64,000 bases of DNA from Ciona savignyi (GCA_000149265.1 CH003412.1:4436365-4500364), one strand, 5' to 3'; positions 34,698 to 47,173 are shown, numbered from the stretch's first letter. The notes: generated by a model from the sequence alone, not told the origin. Translations and numbers: made by a program.

Positions 34698-37148
34698 TCA
34701 GTTCGAAAGCATTGTGGTTAAAGTTAGGCGAAGCTGATGGGCACAGGTGGCTATTTGTGAGGTTCTGTCCACCATTTCTTGCACAGCAGATACATTCGGC
34801 CACTGCAGCGCTGCACTTTTGGTGGACACCACGGTTCTTTTGAGAGCAGCAGTTAAATCCATGCACTGTTTCTGAAGTCCTTCTTTCGCCGTTTCCACTT
34901 TGAGTTGTTGGCTTAAGCTGTCGGCAGCAAACACAAACTGATGGGCACAAAATATGACATATTTTCCAAGCGGTACAAATGAATGAGGTGGGTTGCCAGC
35001 ATCCACTGATGAGACGAACTTATCAATGGAATTTGAGAGCGATTGAACAAGATTGGGAATATCTATTTGTAGACTGAGTAAATACTCCTTGTCGTTTGGA
35101 TTGAAAAACACAGCGTTGTTGTTCTTCATTTCAATTTCTCTTTGCAGGGTTACAAACTGAGTTCTTCGCTTATTAAGCCCTGAAATCGGACTGGTTTCAT
35201 GGCTGCTTTGTTCAAATTCATCTTTGTCTTGTAAGGCAACGTAATCATAGTCTTCAAGCCATGCATCTTCACCAGGCATCACTGTATTTGCTGCTTGTTG
35301 AGGTTGGTAAACCGGCGCTGGCACTGCAGGCAAAGGTCTGGCCTGCAAAACTTTTGGGTTAGCTTGTGGAAACGGTTTTGGTTGTTGTTTTACAGATGGG
35401 GATGATTTTACTGGGGATTTATTTGGAGATGATGGCGAGAAAAGAACTTGAATATGACTGTGTATGAAGTTAGCAAGTTGTGATGCATCATCAGATACAG
35501 CTCTTGAGGTCATTACGAAACTATCAACAGCATCTAATGCAAATTCTTCAGTGCTGTCTTCCAAGGCAAGTTTGGAGATATGCCACTCGCTTTCATCTAG
35601 CTCACCAAGAGCCCGTTTTAACATACCAAAATCTTCTTCAATCGGCAGCAACTGCTTTCTCAATCCAAGCTGTACATTTTTTACAGTTCTTTCTTCTCCA
35701 TTCTGTTTAAAAGCAACGGCATTAGCAGTAGCACCTCTCGCAAACAATAAAAAGTTATTGACAGCAACCATTATCTCCAAAAAGCACTTTTGAACCAACT
35801 GTGCTATGTGCGATATGTTTTCTAGCTTTCTCCAGTTTTCCTTCACTAACGTCAACAGATTCGAAACTGAATCTTCTAACTTCTGCTTTGTTTCGATAAG
35901 CTGTTTTACAGCATCATCCACATCTAATTTCAGTTCTTCAAACAAGCCAGGGGTACTGTCAAGATAACTGCTGTAAGACTCTCGAGAAGTAACCGACAAC
36001 CGGTTATTTTGCCGCATTTCTACTGCAGGCTCATTGAAAGATAAACGCCGCAGTAGTCCATCTACTACATCTTCATTTGAAGGTTGATTTAAGGTAGATT
36101 GGTTTCGACTTGTGTTGTCCCTGCTTACTTGAGGAGGAACATCATATATGTAGTCTTCACCACCTTCATTTATGGTTTGTGGCAAATGGTCATTGACGAT
36201 TTCTGGCAGTTCTTTTATTTCTCTGCGCATTCTACGAAGACTATTCAAACCGGAAGAAATGTTTCGTCTGGCACCCATTTTACTTGACTGTGGAATATCA
36301 TAGACTACGTCTGATTCTGCTGATTCTTGCCGAGTCGGAAACGGCCTTGAATGTGGTGATTCAAAATTATCCAATATATCTCCAGCACTGCGGTTTGAAA
36401 TTCCACTGGTATTAAGTCGAAGGGGTGCTGGTGGAACATCATATACATCCTCTGGCTCCATCATGTTTAGCATTGCATTCATGTTTATTGGTACAATTCT
36501 TCTCGGAGGAACATCATACACATCGTTTTCGTTGCTTTGTGGTCCTCTGGATACTATTGGTGGAACATCATACAAATCTTGTGGGTCAGGCGTTACCATT
36601 GCGGACAAATTGCTCGGAACATCATACACCTCCTGTTCTTCATCTCTGCTGAGATTCCGAGTGGCAGCGGAGGACTGCGGCACATCATAAACCTCCTCCC
36701 CATCAACTGAATCACCACGCCAAGCTCCTGCTCGTGGAATATCATATATTTCGGTGGGAGAATCAATAAGTTGGGTTGGGAAGCCAACATTGTTATTGTT
36801 TCTATTGATTTGAGGCTGCCGTCTCGGGATATCATATTCTTCATCCTGATCAACGTGCGAACTTGGAGAGTTCCAGTAATGTGTAGGAGGGACATCATAG
36901 GTCTCCTCAAGCATAATAGAACTTTGCATGCCATCATACATCCCAGGTAAAATGCGCAAACGGTTGCCAGGTGCAATACCCTGCCTTCCGTTCAGCGAAC
37001 ACAGCCACCATCCTTCTAAACCAGCTGTGTTCTGTTCAATTATAGTGATAATATCTCCACGTTGAAAGGAAATTTCATCTCCAGTTTCAGCAACATTGTC
37101 ATAAACAGCCTTTGCCAACACATGCAAACCACTCCCTCCAGCGGCCAT
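34698..37148 (-). CDS. Cas-family (p130Cas/NEDD9-like) scaffold adaptor
   Basis: One uninterrupted exon encodes 816 aa from ATG at 37148 (AACATGGCC context); the five in-frame codons upstream lack an ATG. An SH3 domain fills residues about 9-67 (ALYDN-like AVYDN, EGWWLCSLNGRQGIAPGNRL). A substrate region (about 84-350) follows with ten YDxP motifs (TYDVP, EYDIP, IYDIP, VYDVP x4, LYDVP, VYDIP, IYDVP), phosphorylation sites that recruit Crk-type SH2 domains in this family. A Ser-rich helical region comes next, then a Pro-rich RPLPAVPAP and the Src-binding motif YDYVALQ, and a C-terminal FAT-like helical domain. Expected role: focal-adhesion adaptor linking integrin/FAK/Src to Crk. Vertebrates have four members; I cannot say which is closest. 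The absence of coding introns is unusual for the family. Confidence 0.93.
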   Translation of the reverse strand: MAAGGSGLHVLAKAVYDNVAETGDEISFQRGDIITIIEQNTAGLEGWWLCSLNGRQGIAPGNRLRILPGMYDGMQSSIMLEETYDVPPTHYWNSPSSHVDQDEEYDIPRRQPQINRNNNNVGFPTQLIDSPTEIYDIPRAGAWRGDSVDGEEVYDVPQSSAATRNLSRDEEQEVYDVPSNLSAMVTPDPQDLYDVPPIVSRGPQSNENDVYDVPPRRIVPINMNAMLNMMEPEDVYDVPPAPLRLNTSGISNRSAGDILDNFESPHSRPFPTRQESAESDVVYDIPQSSKMGARRNISSGLNSLRRMRREIKELPEIVNDHLPQTINEGGEDYIYDVPPQVSRDNTSRNQSTLNQPSNEDVVDGLLRRLSFNEPAVEMRQNNRLSVTSRESYSSYLDSTPGLFEELKLDVDDAVKQLIETKQKLEDSVSNLLTLVKENWRKLENISHIAQLVQKCFLEIMVAVNNFLLFARGATANAVAFKQNGEERTVKNVQLGLRKQLLPIEEDFGMLKRALGELDESEWHISKLALEDSTEEFALDAVDSFVMTSRAVSDDASQLANFIHSHIQVLFSPSSPNKSPVKSSPSVKQQPKPFPQANPKVLQARPLPAVPAPVYQPQQAANTVMPGEDAWLEDYDYVALQDKDEFEQSSHETSPISGLNKRRTQFVTLQREIEMKNNNAVFFNPNDKEYLLSLQIDIPNLVQSLSNSIDKFVSSVDAGNPPHSFVPLGKYVIFCAHQFVFAADSLSQQLKVETAKEGLQKQCMDLTAALKRTVVSTKSAALQWPNVSAVQEMVDRTSQIATCAHQLRLTLTTMLSN

Positions 37149-38240
37149 GTTGGACCGATTCAATAAATTAAGTTAAAAACAAAAGCCACAAAATATTTTA
37201 CCTATTCGAACATTTTTTTTCTGTAACAATTTTTTTAGATTTCTCAAAGTTTATAACTTACACTTATTGAAACAAAGGCATTTAATCATTAGGCATTACG
37301 TTATTATGGCAGTATGACCCAATATGATAAACAACTTATTCTATAAATCATTATTTAGCCGGTAATCCAGCGTGATAAACTATGAATGTTGGTCTAAAAG
37401 CACTTTAATACACAGATGCAGCTACTTCGCATCGTCTAGTAACAGAACAAAAATACTTAAGGTACCGGTAGCGTTCTCACATGGTAAGCTTTAGATTTTC
37501 ACCCAATATTAGGTTACGGGAGCACTCAAAGTATGTTGTATCCAATTAAGACAATTCGTTAATTTTAGTAGAATCCATTAGTCCACTGGTTTCGGGAGAT
37601 GTCTGCTAAATACGTTTCCCAAGGTCCCAAGAACACAAATAAGTAAATGATTGATCAATCAATCAAATATAATAAACAATACGAAAATAACATATATTTC
37701 GAACTGTTTACCCTCAGCTTTAAAATGACACTAAACTACCAAACCATTAAGTGAGAAGGTGGAATAGCTCCAGTAACGAGTAACCCATTGGCGGGCGAAT
37801 ATAATCTAACAATTGCCTACAAGTTAACTGTCTTAAAATCAACAATAGGATAGTAAAAAAGTATCATTCTAAATGATGATGCCTATATTTAAACTTGTAG
37901 TCTACCTGTATGAATTACTTAAAACAACTTTGCAGAACTAAGATAGCCGCTGTCTGCAGTCTGTTATTTCCAAAAGAAAATTTTCAAGAAAACCGCTGGA
38001 AATAGGAGGCGATAATTAAATCATAGATGTCACAGTTTTTATATGTGAAAATATTTACGAAAATGACCAAAGTCAAATATAGCAATGTAATATTTAAATG
38101 TTCGTCATTGCCCATTTTCCGTCGTTATTATCACAGTAAAATGTCATAATAATATAATTGTGCGGTCGTCAAACTAAATTTTATGCTCCATGTATGTTGT
38201 TGTTCTTTCGTAATTTTGTTATTTTTCGATTTTGTTGTCA

Positions 38241-38493
38241 GGATAGGATAGGATATTTATCTTTATCCCCGTGAATGGGAAAACCAAGGGGGTTAACACA
38301 CGGGCAATCGTCAGATCACCGGAGCTATTGCAGTGTGTTTTCAATTTAGTAGAACCTAATCATTCGCCGGGTTCAGGCAATGTCCGTAAAGTGCCTTGCC
38401 CAAGGACACAACCGACTAGCTAGCGACCAGTTTCGCACCTTCAACCTTTCGATTGAAAGGCGAAGCACTTAACCACCCGTTAGACCAACGGGT
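38241..38493 (-). mobile_element. tRNA-derived SINE copy
   Basis: In reverse orientation it contains the whole element: a GGATAGGATAGGATATT end, AACACACGGGCAATCGTCAG, GGAGCTATTGCAGTGTGTT, AGGACACAACCGACTAGC and the tRNA-like head (CAACCTTTCGATTGAAAGGC). It matches the plus-strand copy at 24447 across its length. Confidence 0.8.
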
Positions 38494-38814
38494 TGTTAAA
38501 ATATAAAACTCATATCCGTGGGAGATAAAATAGAAACCTACCTTGATTTGTTAATATAAAAGAAAAGTAAGGATAAGGAAGATGGGCCAATGTTTTAAAA
38601 AATAAAAAAGGTGTTATCACACGGGCATTTGGCAGATTATTACCTCCCAGAAACTGGGTTGTAAAAACCTGTGTTTTTTAAAGGTTTAGATAAGACCAAT
38701 GTTATATAACACGTTGTTAGTTATCGTTAATTAGACAATAAAAAAAACTAAAAAAATTTCTGTGATTTCATTTAAAATTAGTATGCAAGCTTAAAAAGCT
38801 ACTAACTCGATGCA

Positions 38815-39045
38815 ATGGGCAATCGTCAGATCACCTCGCGACCACCGTCGGGTTACCGGAGCTATTGCAGTGTGTTGTGTATGATACACACGTTCCTTTA
38901 ATTTGGTATAACCCATTAATCCGGCGGGTTCAGGCAATGTCCGTTAAGTACCGACGGACACAGCCGACTAGCTTGCGACCAGTTTCAAATCAGTGACCTT
39001 TCTGTTGAAAGGCGACGCACTAAACCACCAGACTAACCGGTCGGA
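38815..39045 (-). mobile_element. tRNA-derived SINE copy
   Basis: A second minus-strand copy 320 bases from the previous one. It carries GGGCAATCGTCAGATCACCT, CACCGTCGGGTTACCGGAGC, CAATGTCCGTTAAGTACC and the head GACCTTTCTGTTGAAAGGCG. The extreme 3' GGATA repeat end is missing. Confidence 0.75.
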
Positions 39046-39828
39046 CTTTATGTGTTCATGATCTCCGTTCTTTTCATATATATACACACAGTGGGTATAC
39101 ATAAACTAATTGAATGATGAAGCCCAATAAAAAAGGATTTTAATTGCATCATCAGCATAAGCAATCAAATTCGGAAACGTAAATGATTTACTTTGTGTCA
39201 ATTTGTAAATCAAACATAAAAACAGTAAGCCTTCTATTTGTGAAGTGGTGACAGTCGGTATTAGCGTATCCTAATAAGATGCAGCCTTTGTCCAATATAT
39301 TGAATAATAAAAATGCAAGAAAGGGAGTAATCATTTGGCTGATACTGTTATTAATTAAAATACTAGTTGTGTTGTTTATGATATACTTACCTCACCCAAG
39401 ACATTTCGTTTCAATTTGGCAGAACCAAGAAAGGTAGGCAATATAAAAAAATACAATAAATCGTCTTAAAAGTACAATCACTTTATTTTTATCTCACCAT
39501 AAGATAGCATCAATTGTTAGTTTTGTAAATTATGCAAACCTAGTATAAATATTTTAATAAGTCATTAAACATGAAAATAGTTGTAAAGGACTTAAATTTA
39601 AAAACCGTTTTTTTATTGGTAAATTTCGAGTATATTTTAACGCTTTAACTTTATTGTGCCATTTAGCTGGAGACTATTAAATGTATTGATTTGCAGACCA
39701 ACTCGGACATCTCTTGAGTATACCAGCCTCGTTAGCACATTGGACAACACAAAATTGACGTTCGATCATGCATTAAAAAGTACATTATGTCGATCAAAAA
39801 CTCAGCTTTACCTAGATTATCGTTTCAG

Positions 39829-41649
39829 TGAGATTGGTTGGTTGTTACAATAGCAGCATAACAGACGGGCTGCCACCGGTATCATCTGAAAGATATAACC
39901 ACATGTCATGCATGCGAACATGCAGAGACAGGTTAGTTTATTTAAGTTAATCTCCACAAGGCAAAGTTTAACTATCATAACTGATTTATTATAGGAGAGA
40001 AAGGTATGCAGCAATAATGGCAAGCAAAAAGTGTTGGTGTGGGGAGAAATTGACTATGATCATCAACAATAATGCAAATAAGAATTGCAATTCCGAATGT
40101 TATTCTCAAGTACACTGCTCAGCAAACAATAGTGTTAGAATTTTTCGTCTTTTATTTTCGTCTAACATGTTAACCGACGTTTGATGTTTCGATAGATCCA
40201 AATGCGCCTAATACTAAGTGATACTTTATCGATAGTTATGAAATATTAAAGCTCGGTAAGAGGCGGCTCTCCTTGGTCATTTTACTATCGATTGTACTCG
40301 TGGGAATATATGTACTTCAGTAATACAAATAAACCGTTTAGTGGGTTTCAATCCGAAGTCCTCTGCAGTTGGACCGGAAAGACAGGCAATCGGTGCTTAA
40401 TCCAGAGAGTTAGCATCGCTAATTGATTGAAGCCGTGTGCATGCACACGGTCTTACACTTGGATTACTAGTCAGTCCTTAGAGAATTCGTAATCGAATCT
40501 CCACTAAAATGTGGGCTGTTAAAATCTGCGATATCGGGAGAGCAGAATGTTAAATCGACTTATTGGGTCGCTAAAATGAACTGCTGCCTAGGGCGTGAGT
40601 TCAGTAATCTAGTAAAACTCCGTCGATAAACACTGCCGCAGACGATTGTCGGTAATGGTCGATATTTGAGCAATACGAATGAAAAGACGCTAACCCAATG
40701 CGAGCGGACTCTATAATTTGTAAGCATTTATATACTTGTGCAGAAACATGTAAGTGTCGTGCAGAAACATGTGTCAGGCTTACGATCGTTACGATCTTTA
40801 GGAATAGAACGAATAGTTTTTGTAACTCATCCTATGAAAAGACTGCCAAACAAATGTGATATGCCAATTGCCAATATGCTTCGTGGATCAAGAGGAGGGG
40901 ACCCTCAAACAAAACACGATGATCACACGCAGTTACTTATGTAAGTAGTATGAACAATTTTGATTCTAGAAAAATGGTCTTTGTGGGGGGTGCAATGGAC
41001 GATGTATTGATGCATCGGTGCGTAAATATAGGTCACACTACCACTGCTTGTTTATATCTCTTTGTAGTATACAGCTATTTAAAAAATATTATATACCGAC
41101 TATTTAGAACGAAACTAGAAACGTAAAACCAAAAATCAGTCATGAAATTGTTAAAGTACAATGTTTAAAACTTGGGTTGTATGATGTTTAACAAACTAAA
41201 ATTGGGGCAAGCTCAAAAAATTAGTAACTGAAAGCCAAGGTATAGATATAGTTAGGCTTGTCTGCGAAATACGTTATAACATACTTAACAAAAATATTTA
41301 TTTTCGAGCCAAGTTTCGCACCCATGATGGGCTCGTCACTAGGACCGTTTTTGGTACAGGAGTCGGTATATGTATCGGTCGCGTTTTCCATTTGGCCACA
41401 CGACCGTACTCTTAACAAAAACAATATTGCAGAATGCATGGAATGATCGTGGGCGTCACCATCACGTGCGTGGTGGTTTCTGGTATCTTGCTTATTGTAT
41501 GCTGTATAAGACATTTCATTATTGCCTACGACACCCAACAGGACGGAATCCTTTATTTGGAACTGAGGAGGCGTTTCCGGCGTCAGCAAGAAACTCAATG
41601 CAACACACATATAGCAATCAGAAACAATATTCCAGAGGATTGCTAGCAT
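39829..41649 (+). CDS. WSC-domain single-pass membrane protein (partial model)
   Basis: Exon A (39829-39931, acceptor CGTTTCAG) and exon B (39995 to about 40152, acceptor TTATAG) join in frame to give a WSC domain: LVGCYNSS, then MSCMRTCRD, YAAIMASKKCWCGEKL, a CNSEC pair and SVRIF. The eight cysteines and the CWCG core are family hallmarks; WSC domains are carbohydrate-binding modules. A candidate exon 40738-40939 (donor CTTAT|GTAAGT) joins in frame to 41422-41649 (acceptor ATTGCAG). That exon encodes a transmembrane helix (VGVTITCVVVSGILLIVCCI) and a basic cytoplasmic tail ending NNIPEDC. The exon B end, any exons between B and 40738, and the signal-peptide exon are unresolved. The two halves might belong to different genes, but strand and order fit a type I receptor. 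Confidence 0.55.
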
Positions 41650-43063
41650 TTATTGTACTTTTATACCAAGTCTGAATTTAACGCGAACTGCTTAGCTTCC
41701 GTCTTAAAGCTAAATTGCAGTGAACTAATTTCTAACATTGGCAATCATATATTATTTCTCCAGGGAAGATAATTCTTAGTGTCGTGGAATAGCTAAAGGA
41801 CCATATTAGTATACTGAAATTACGTTATAGTCAAGGCAATTTTATTTTCTAATGAGTCTATTTGTAACAAAATGTGGAATTAAACTTCTTTAATATGTCT
41901 TGCCTATTTCTTGGTTACGTCATACAATACAGGCTTTGGTAAGTTCCGCACAGACAAAGTGCTTGTGTATATGTGAAACGTACAAATTAAGTTAGTTATA
42001 ATCGATTTCCTTCGACATCTAGGTCAAAAATATTTTCAACTAAGATCTCTGTAAAACCCATAATGAGACAAACAATAATGTTTTATTGCACAAAGATTAA
42101 TTGCTTAATACAATAAAAATAAGGCTATGCAATTTTAAAATCAATTAAAACACGAATTTATAAGAGCGTTTTGTATTCATCGAGCAATGCATGCTACCTC
42201 CCGAATTACTGTATCAGTATTAGCATTCTGAAATGGAAATTGCTCATTGTTAGGCATGTTTCCGGTAAGCATGAATAGCGTGATGTGAACATTTAACATC
42301 ATTAATTATGACAAAATAAAGAGACAGATGCAGTGAAAATATGTAATAAATTTAGTGTGTTATGGCATTTGTAAACACGACATTGTCAGGCCGTATGGTT
42401 AGACGTAGTACATATACCATATGTGTAGCAGAGTAAGTCGGTATTTTGGTCTTGAAATAAGGGCGTAAGTTGTAACTCGGGATTTGGTTGACTGCTGATG
42501 CGAATACAGTAGCCAATTAGTATCTATAAAGTGGTATGCCCACCATATGCTCAATGGAGAATTCGAAAGTCGGCGCTACTTAATCTACGATTGCCCGTGT
42601 GGATCTTTTATTTTTCCACACGCGACAGGAACATCCCACCTTGTTTTGTTAAATGCAGTCAGGATTGTGTAAAGTTGTGGTAAAAAATAGACACAAGCAT
42701 AGGTACAATTTTTAACATACAGGAATTGATTGTATGGTATTTACCTCGCCAAACGGAAACAGTACAAAAAACTATAGACGATGTGCAAAAACATAGATAG
42801 GATAGATAGATGCAGTGTACCGAGCCAAAATCTTTGTAGCACACAGAAGTTTTGGTCGAAGACGTATCAAGGATTCTTTCAATATTGTGACAACGTCGAG
42901 CCTAGAACATATCAGTACTTGCCCAAAAGACTGGAAGTCAGTGATGTTAGATCTATGGACAAGAGATTAATAATAACACCTTAATAGAGTGTTGGGCACA
43001 TGTAACTATATTTATGGGCGAAGGTTTAAAATATTTAATAAAACTTTGATATTTTATCAAAAG
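41650..43063. other. Spacer upstream of SIAE
   Basis: About 1.4 kb of AT-rich DNA with no supported gene. A short SINE 3' fragment (CTACGATTGCCCGTGTGGAT) is at about 42578. The last ~100 bases before the SIAE ATG should contain its promoter or outron; no motif stands out. Confidence 0.45.
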
Positions 43064-46000
43064 ATGTCAAGCTTTTTAGCAAGTTCGTTTTTAGTGTTTG
43101 TGCTCGTTGGAGGTATTGCTAATTCGGAAAGCCAAACATGTGAAAGCCGTGAATGTAAGTAGCATACGGTCTACATATTGTAGGACGTAAATTTTTTAAA
43201 CAATTTTGGCAACTCGCAGGTAACGATCATTTCGGGTTTGCTTCCTATTATCAAAACAACATGGTTCTACAGAGAGCACCCCACAAAGCTTTTATATGGG
43301 GGTATGGTAAGCTCGGTGCAACGGTTACCGTACTCATATCACAAGACGTATACGCCGCTACAGTTCGCCAGGGAGCTGGTAATAAACCTGTGTGGTCGAT
43401 CACTTTAAACGGTTATGCTACAGGCGGGCCTTATCATATTCAAGCAACACAAGACGATCATGGTACTATAAGCTTGGCCGTAATAAGCAACGTCATGTTC
43501 GGAGACGTATGGATATGTGGTGGACAAAGTAACATGAAATTTACAGTTGCGATGGTATGACTCAATTGCGTGGATAATTCCCTATATAGTTTAAACATAC
43601 ATCTGGTCTTGCTGTATTCGATTTTTATGGGCCTTGTTTTACAGATACTTATAGCGACTTTATTTGAATATGTTTTGGTTATATCGTATTTCGGCTGTCA
43701 TTTTAAAATTGAACTACCTTTGTTGTTCTTTTTTGTTTATATCGGTGCGCAATCAACGTGGATATGGAGAAACATAACGGCGGATTAGGTGTTTACTTCA
43801 AATTAACTTGAGTTAAATCATTCGATCACAGACTGAAAATAGATATATGTAAACACGAATTAGGATTATCGATTAATAAGGTTGTCTGCAGGCTTACAAC
43901 TCATCGCACGAGTACGCGTTGTCTTCGAAGTATTCAAACGTACGAATAATGACTATTGGCGATGACCGGTCTTCAAGTCCCAAACACGATTTCAAAGTTT
44001 TAGAACAGTCCTGGTCAATACCATCTAAACGTAAGATTACTACATATTGGGAGGATAAAACACCCTTCGCATTTTGATAAAAATATGTCATTGTACTTTT
44101 GTTTTATTATATGCCAACATAAACCGACATAGGTCCCAATGACACGTAAGTTAAATGTAGACTCGGTCATTCACAACACACCACAATAGCTTCGGTAACC
44201 CAATGAGGGGCGCCAGGTAATCTGTGGATTGCTTGTGTGAGAACACCCTCCTATCTTATCTTAAGTTTACAGTAAATCGTCTGTTAATCAGACTTTATAT
44301 ATCTTTTTAACCTCCGTATATGAAAATACAGTTTTTACATCCGATTTTACTTTACAAATAGAATCCCTGGGTGGGAATGGAGTACACTGGACATACTTCT
44401 CTTCTCTATGTTGGTTGTATGGGAGATATTTGTACGACTTCTTAAAAGTACCAATCGGACTGGTTTCATCGAACTGGGGAGGTACACCTATAGAAACGTG
44501 GTCATCGCCAGATGCACTGCAGGAATGCGGACTTGGTGTGGTGGACGAGTAAATATTACTATTTCTATGATATTCTGTAGCAATTTTACTCGTACTTTCA
44601 CTGATTCGAATTCTTAACATATAAAGTAATGTATTTTTTACCGGACTTAATTTCTAACCAACGATGGGGTATCGCTAAAATCGTTTGTTTAGAGCTAAAT
44701 AGTTTTGAGTGTCCACTCACTAACAATCTACAACACCAAATAATATCTAGTCAATTATTGGTTGTAAAAACGGATTCAAAGCGTAGGCCTGATACAGAAG
44801 GTTTTGAAGTACGATTTGTTTTTAAACTAAAATTGGTTTCGCATATTAAATGTTTTGTTTTAAATGTTTATTAACAGTTTATTGTGTTTATTTCAGGGCT
44901 GACTTTAAACTGGAAATGCGCAACCGAACCTTGACCAAAGTTCCGAGATCTAATAGTGCACTCTGGAACGCCATGATTCACCCAATGTTAAACATGACAA
45001 TTAAAGGAGCAATTTGGTACCAAGGTAAAACATTATTTTAAATTAAAAGTAAAAGTATTTTATTCAAAAATACGAGACCATCTATCTCTATATACGTTTT
45101 TACCGGTATGGAATAATAGCGTATTTTTATATTAAAAAGGGGAAAGCTGTATTTTGACGAATCTATATATAAAGGCATTAAACGTTTATACATTTTCGAC
45201 ATTCGATAACAGGTGAAACCAATTTTGACTACCATAACACGGAGTATGCTTGTTTATTCCCTGCAATGATAAAAGATTGGAGGCAAAAATGGCTTGAAGG
45301 CACTGGAGGTCAGACTGATAAAGATTTTCCATTTGGTTTTGTACAGGTTTGTATTGCAAACAAGATTTTAAATTGGCTAAAATAGAAAAAGAAAAACATT
45401 AAGGATAAACGGATTGGGTGAAAGAGGATTGGGCAATGGCGGATAAGCGTCTTGTCCAATGACATACCCGAGCTTGTGGACTTTGCCTATTTCATTCTAC
45501 AACATTTGGACTGAAAGTCGACGCATTATTGAACCAAACTATTCGGCCGGACTTTAGTGATTTTGTTCAATATAGATCGGGACAGTGACTGAATCAGATC
45601 GCCCTAACGATGGCCAATATCCGGTCATAAGGTGGAGACAAACTGCAAACTACGGCTACGTACCCAACGATAAAATGCCAAACACTTTTATGGCTGTTGC
45701 AATGGACCTAACAGACAGCGAATCTCCAACTGGAGGGTAAATAACCGAGTGGAAATTATTTAAATGGTTTTACAAGCGTGCGGCATTTGATGTAGCAGCT
45801 AGTGCTAGAGGCAATTTGAATTAGTTGTTAAAACTCCAGTCACAACGTCAAAAAACATACTATTTTAACGATTTAAGGACAATTTAACAATTGGTAATAA
45901 TACGTGCTTTTTACTTCACACAATACTGTTAAAATGCTGATATTTATTTTAATTTTTTTTATATAGTCTAGTATGGCATTATATGAAAAGTTAAGTTACA

Positions 46001-46913
46001 CACCTGTTAATTTTGCTATGGGATGTCCGTATCATATGGAAACTTTTTGAAGGATGAAAAAATATTTTACAGTACAGGGTAGAAAGCACTGGTCTTACCA
46101 ACGTCTAACCGTATGCAGACAAATATTTTCCATATCGTAGGATTCTTAATCTTTTTTCTTAGGATCCACCCACGTGACAAACAAACAGTAGCGGAACGTC
46201 TTCTTCTCGGTTCGATGAACGTAGCTTATGGCCGCAAGGACATCAACCCAGATGGCCCACTCCCTACTTCTGCCGTTGGGACTGTTGCTGGTTATGTTAC
46301 CTTGACATATCAGGAAGATCAGAACCTCGTTGTATCGGAGCAGCACAACTTCATGGTAGGGCTATTGTGGTCATGGGGTACTTGTATAATTTGGCATAAA
46401 TCGACCAATTTAGTCCCGAAATTTTGTAAAAAGAAATATCGGTGACAAAAATACCCGGAAACGGTTGTGTTTTTGTATTCTTTGATTTCCCGGAAATTTT
46501 ACATGGGGAACAGAATTTACCACACAACTTTCCGTGCATATGGTAGCTCATGACTGTTACAGTTTCAACTCGACCATACAGCTCCTTTCAGTTCAAATCT
46601 CGTTACAAAACATTTTGGACGGCGGTCAGAAAACGTAAACTAAACATGGTTTGTCTGTGTACAGGTTTGCTGTGACAACCGTTGCAGCATGTATGATCCA
46701 ACGCCATCCCCTTTTTGGTCGATTGCCCCCATTCTTTCCCACTCCAGTCGGCACGTAATCCTTGACGCACGCGTGTGTTTAGAGACGAGGCACACAGCCA
46801 AGTTCATTCGTTACGCATGGGCACTTACTCCATGCGAATATAAGAAATGTTCAGTCTACAACGATCGTGAGATTCCAGGACCGCCATTCTTTCTAGAAAT
46901 AACTGATGCTTGA
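43064..46913 (+). CDS. SIAE: Sialate O-acetylesterase
   Basis: Nine exons in frame: 43064-43154, 43220-43554, 43892-44030, 44362-44548, 44897-45024, 45213-45346, 45576-45736, 46163-46355, 46665-46913, giving 538 aa. Exon 1 encodes a signal peptide (FLVFVLVGGIANS). Family blocks in order: FASYYQNNMVLQRAP, FGDVWICGGQSNM (catalytic serine in GQSN), CWLYGRYLYDFLKVPIGL, SNWGGTPIETWS, LWNAMIHPMLNMTIKGAIWY, DFPFGFVQ, GYVPNDKMPNTFMAVAMDL, IHPRDKQTVAERLLLG (catalytic Asp/His region) and C-terminal RYAWALTPCEYKKC. The enzyme removes O-acetyl esters from sialic acids in the lysosome or secretory route. Length and order match vertebrate SIAE. All splice sites are GT-AG. Confidence 0.93.
44165..44275 (+). 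repeat. SINE 3' fragment in SIAE intron
   Basis: It contains CACACCACAATAGCTTCGGT, AACCCAATGAGGGGCGCCAGG and ATCTGTGGATTGCTTGTGTG, a diverged copy of the 3' half of the tRNA-derived SINE. The head is missing. It lies between SIAE exons 3 and 4. Confidence 0.55.
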
Positions 46914-47167
46914 GTTTCATTGAATATGCTTGTGTTACAACTTAGCTCAGAAGCTGATAATTTGTTTTATTAACACATTTACGTGCGCAGTTTTACAATT
47001 TAGTTTTAATGACAACCTCAACTAGACATTTTTCTTCGCGTCCATACCAAATTTATTTCACTTAATTGATGGTGTACGTTCTATTTTTTAAAAGTAATGA
47101 TTAAATATTGACGTGTTATACAACTACGTTCTATTTGCCTTATATTCCAATTTTTCTTTTTACCGTG

Positions 47168-47173
47168 AATAAA
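47168..47173 (+). terminator. Probable SIAE poly(A) signal
   Basis: AATAAA about 255 bases after the SIAE stop, followed by a second AATAAA about 14 bases on (AAAAAATAAAC). It is the first canonical hexamer seen downstream of the gene on this strand. Confidence 0.5.

Larger units (their letters stand above)
37149..39828. other. SINE-rich spacer between divergent genes
   Basis: This 2.7 kb lies between the Cas-family gene (-) and the WSC-domain gene (+). It holds two long minus-strand SINE copies (38241, 38815), a SINE fragment at 37757-37855 and a short similar piece near 38610-38660. Promoters of both genes may lie here, but I see no defined element. A frame open from about 39696, preceded by TTTGCAG, could be an alternative 5' exon of the WSC gene. 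Confidence 0.5.

Noticed and set aside
35464-36690. Several plus-strand open frames opposite the Cas-family gene
   Set aside because: They are antisense shadows of a clearly conserved 816-codon frame; the repeated His/Thr/Ser pattern is the complement of the YDxP motifs.
37149-37163. Upstream start for the Cas-family protein
   Set aside because: The five codons before ATG 37148 begin with TTG; the ATG in AACATGGCC context is the likelier start and the SH3 domain begins soon after it.
41221-41649. Minus-strand 142-codon frame
   Set aside because: It overlaps the plus-strand exon encoding a transmembrane helix with a good acceptor; the minus frame shows no motif or splice logic.
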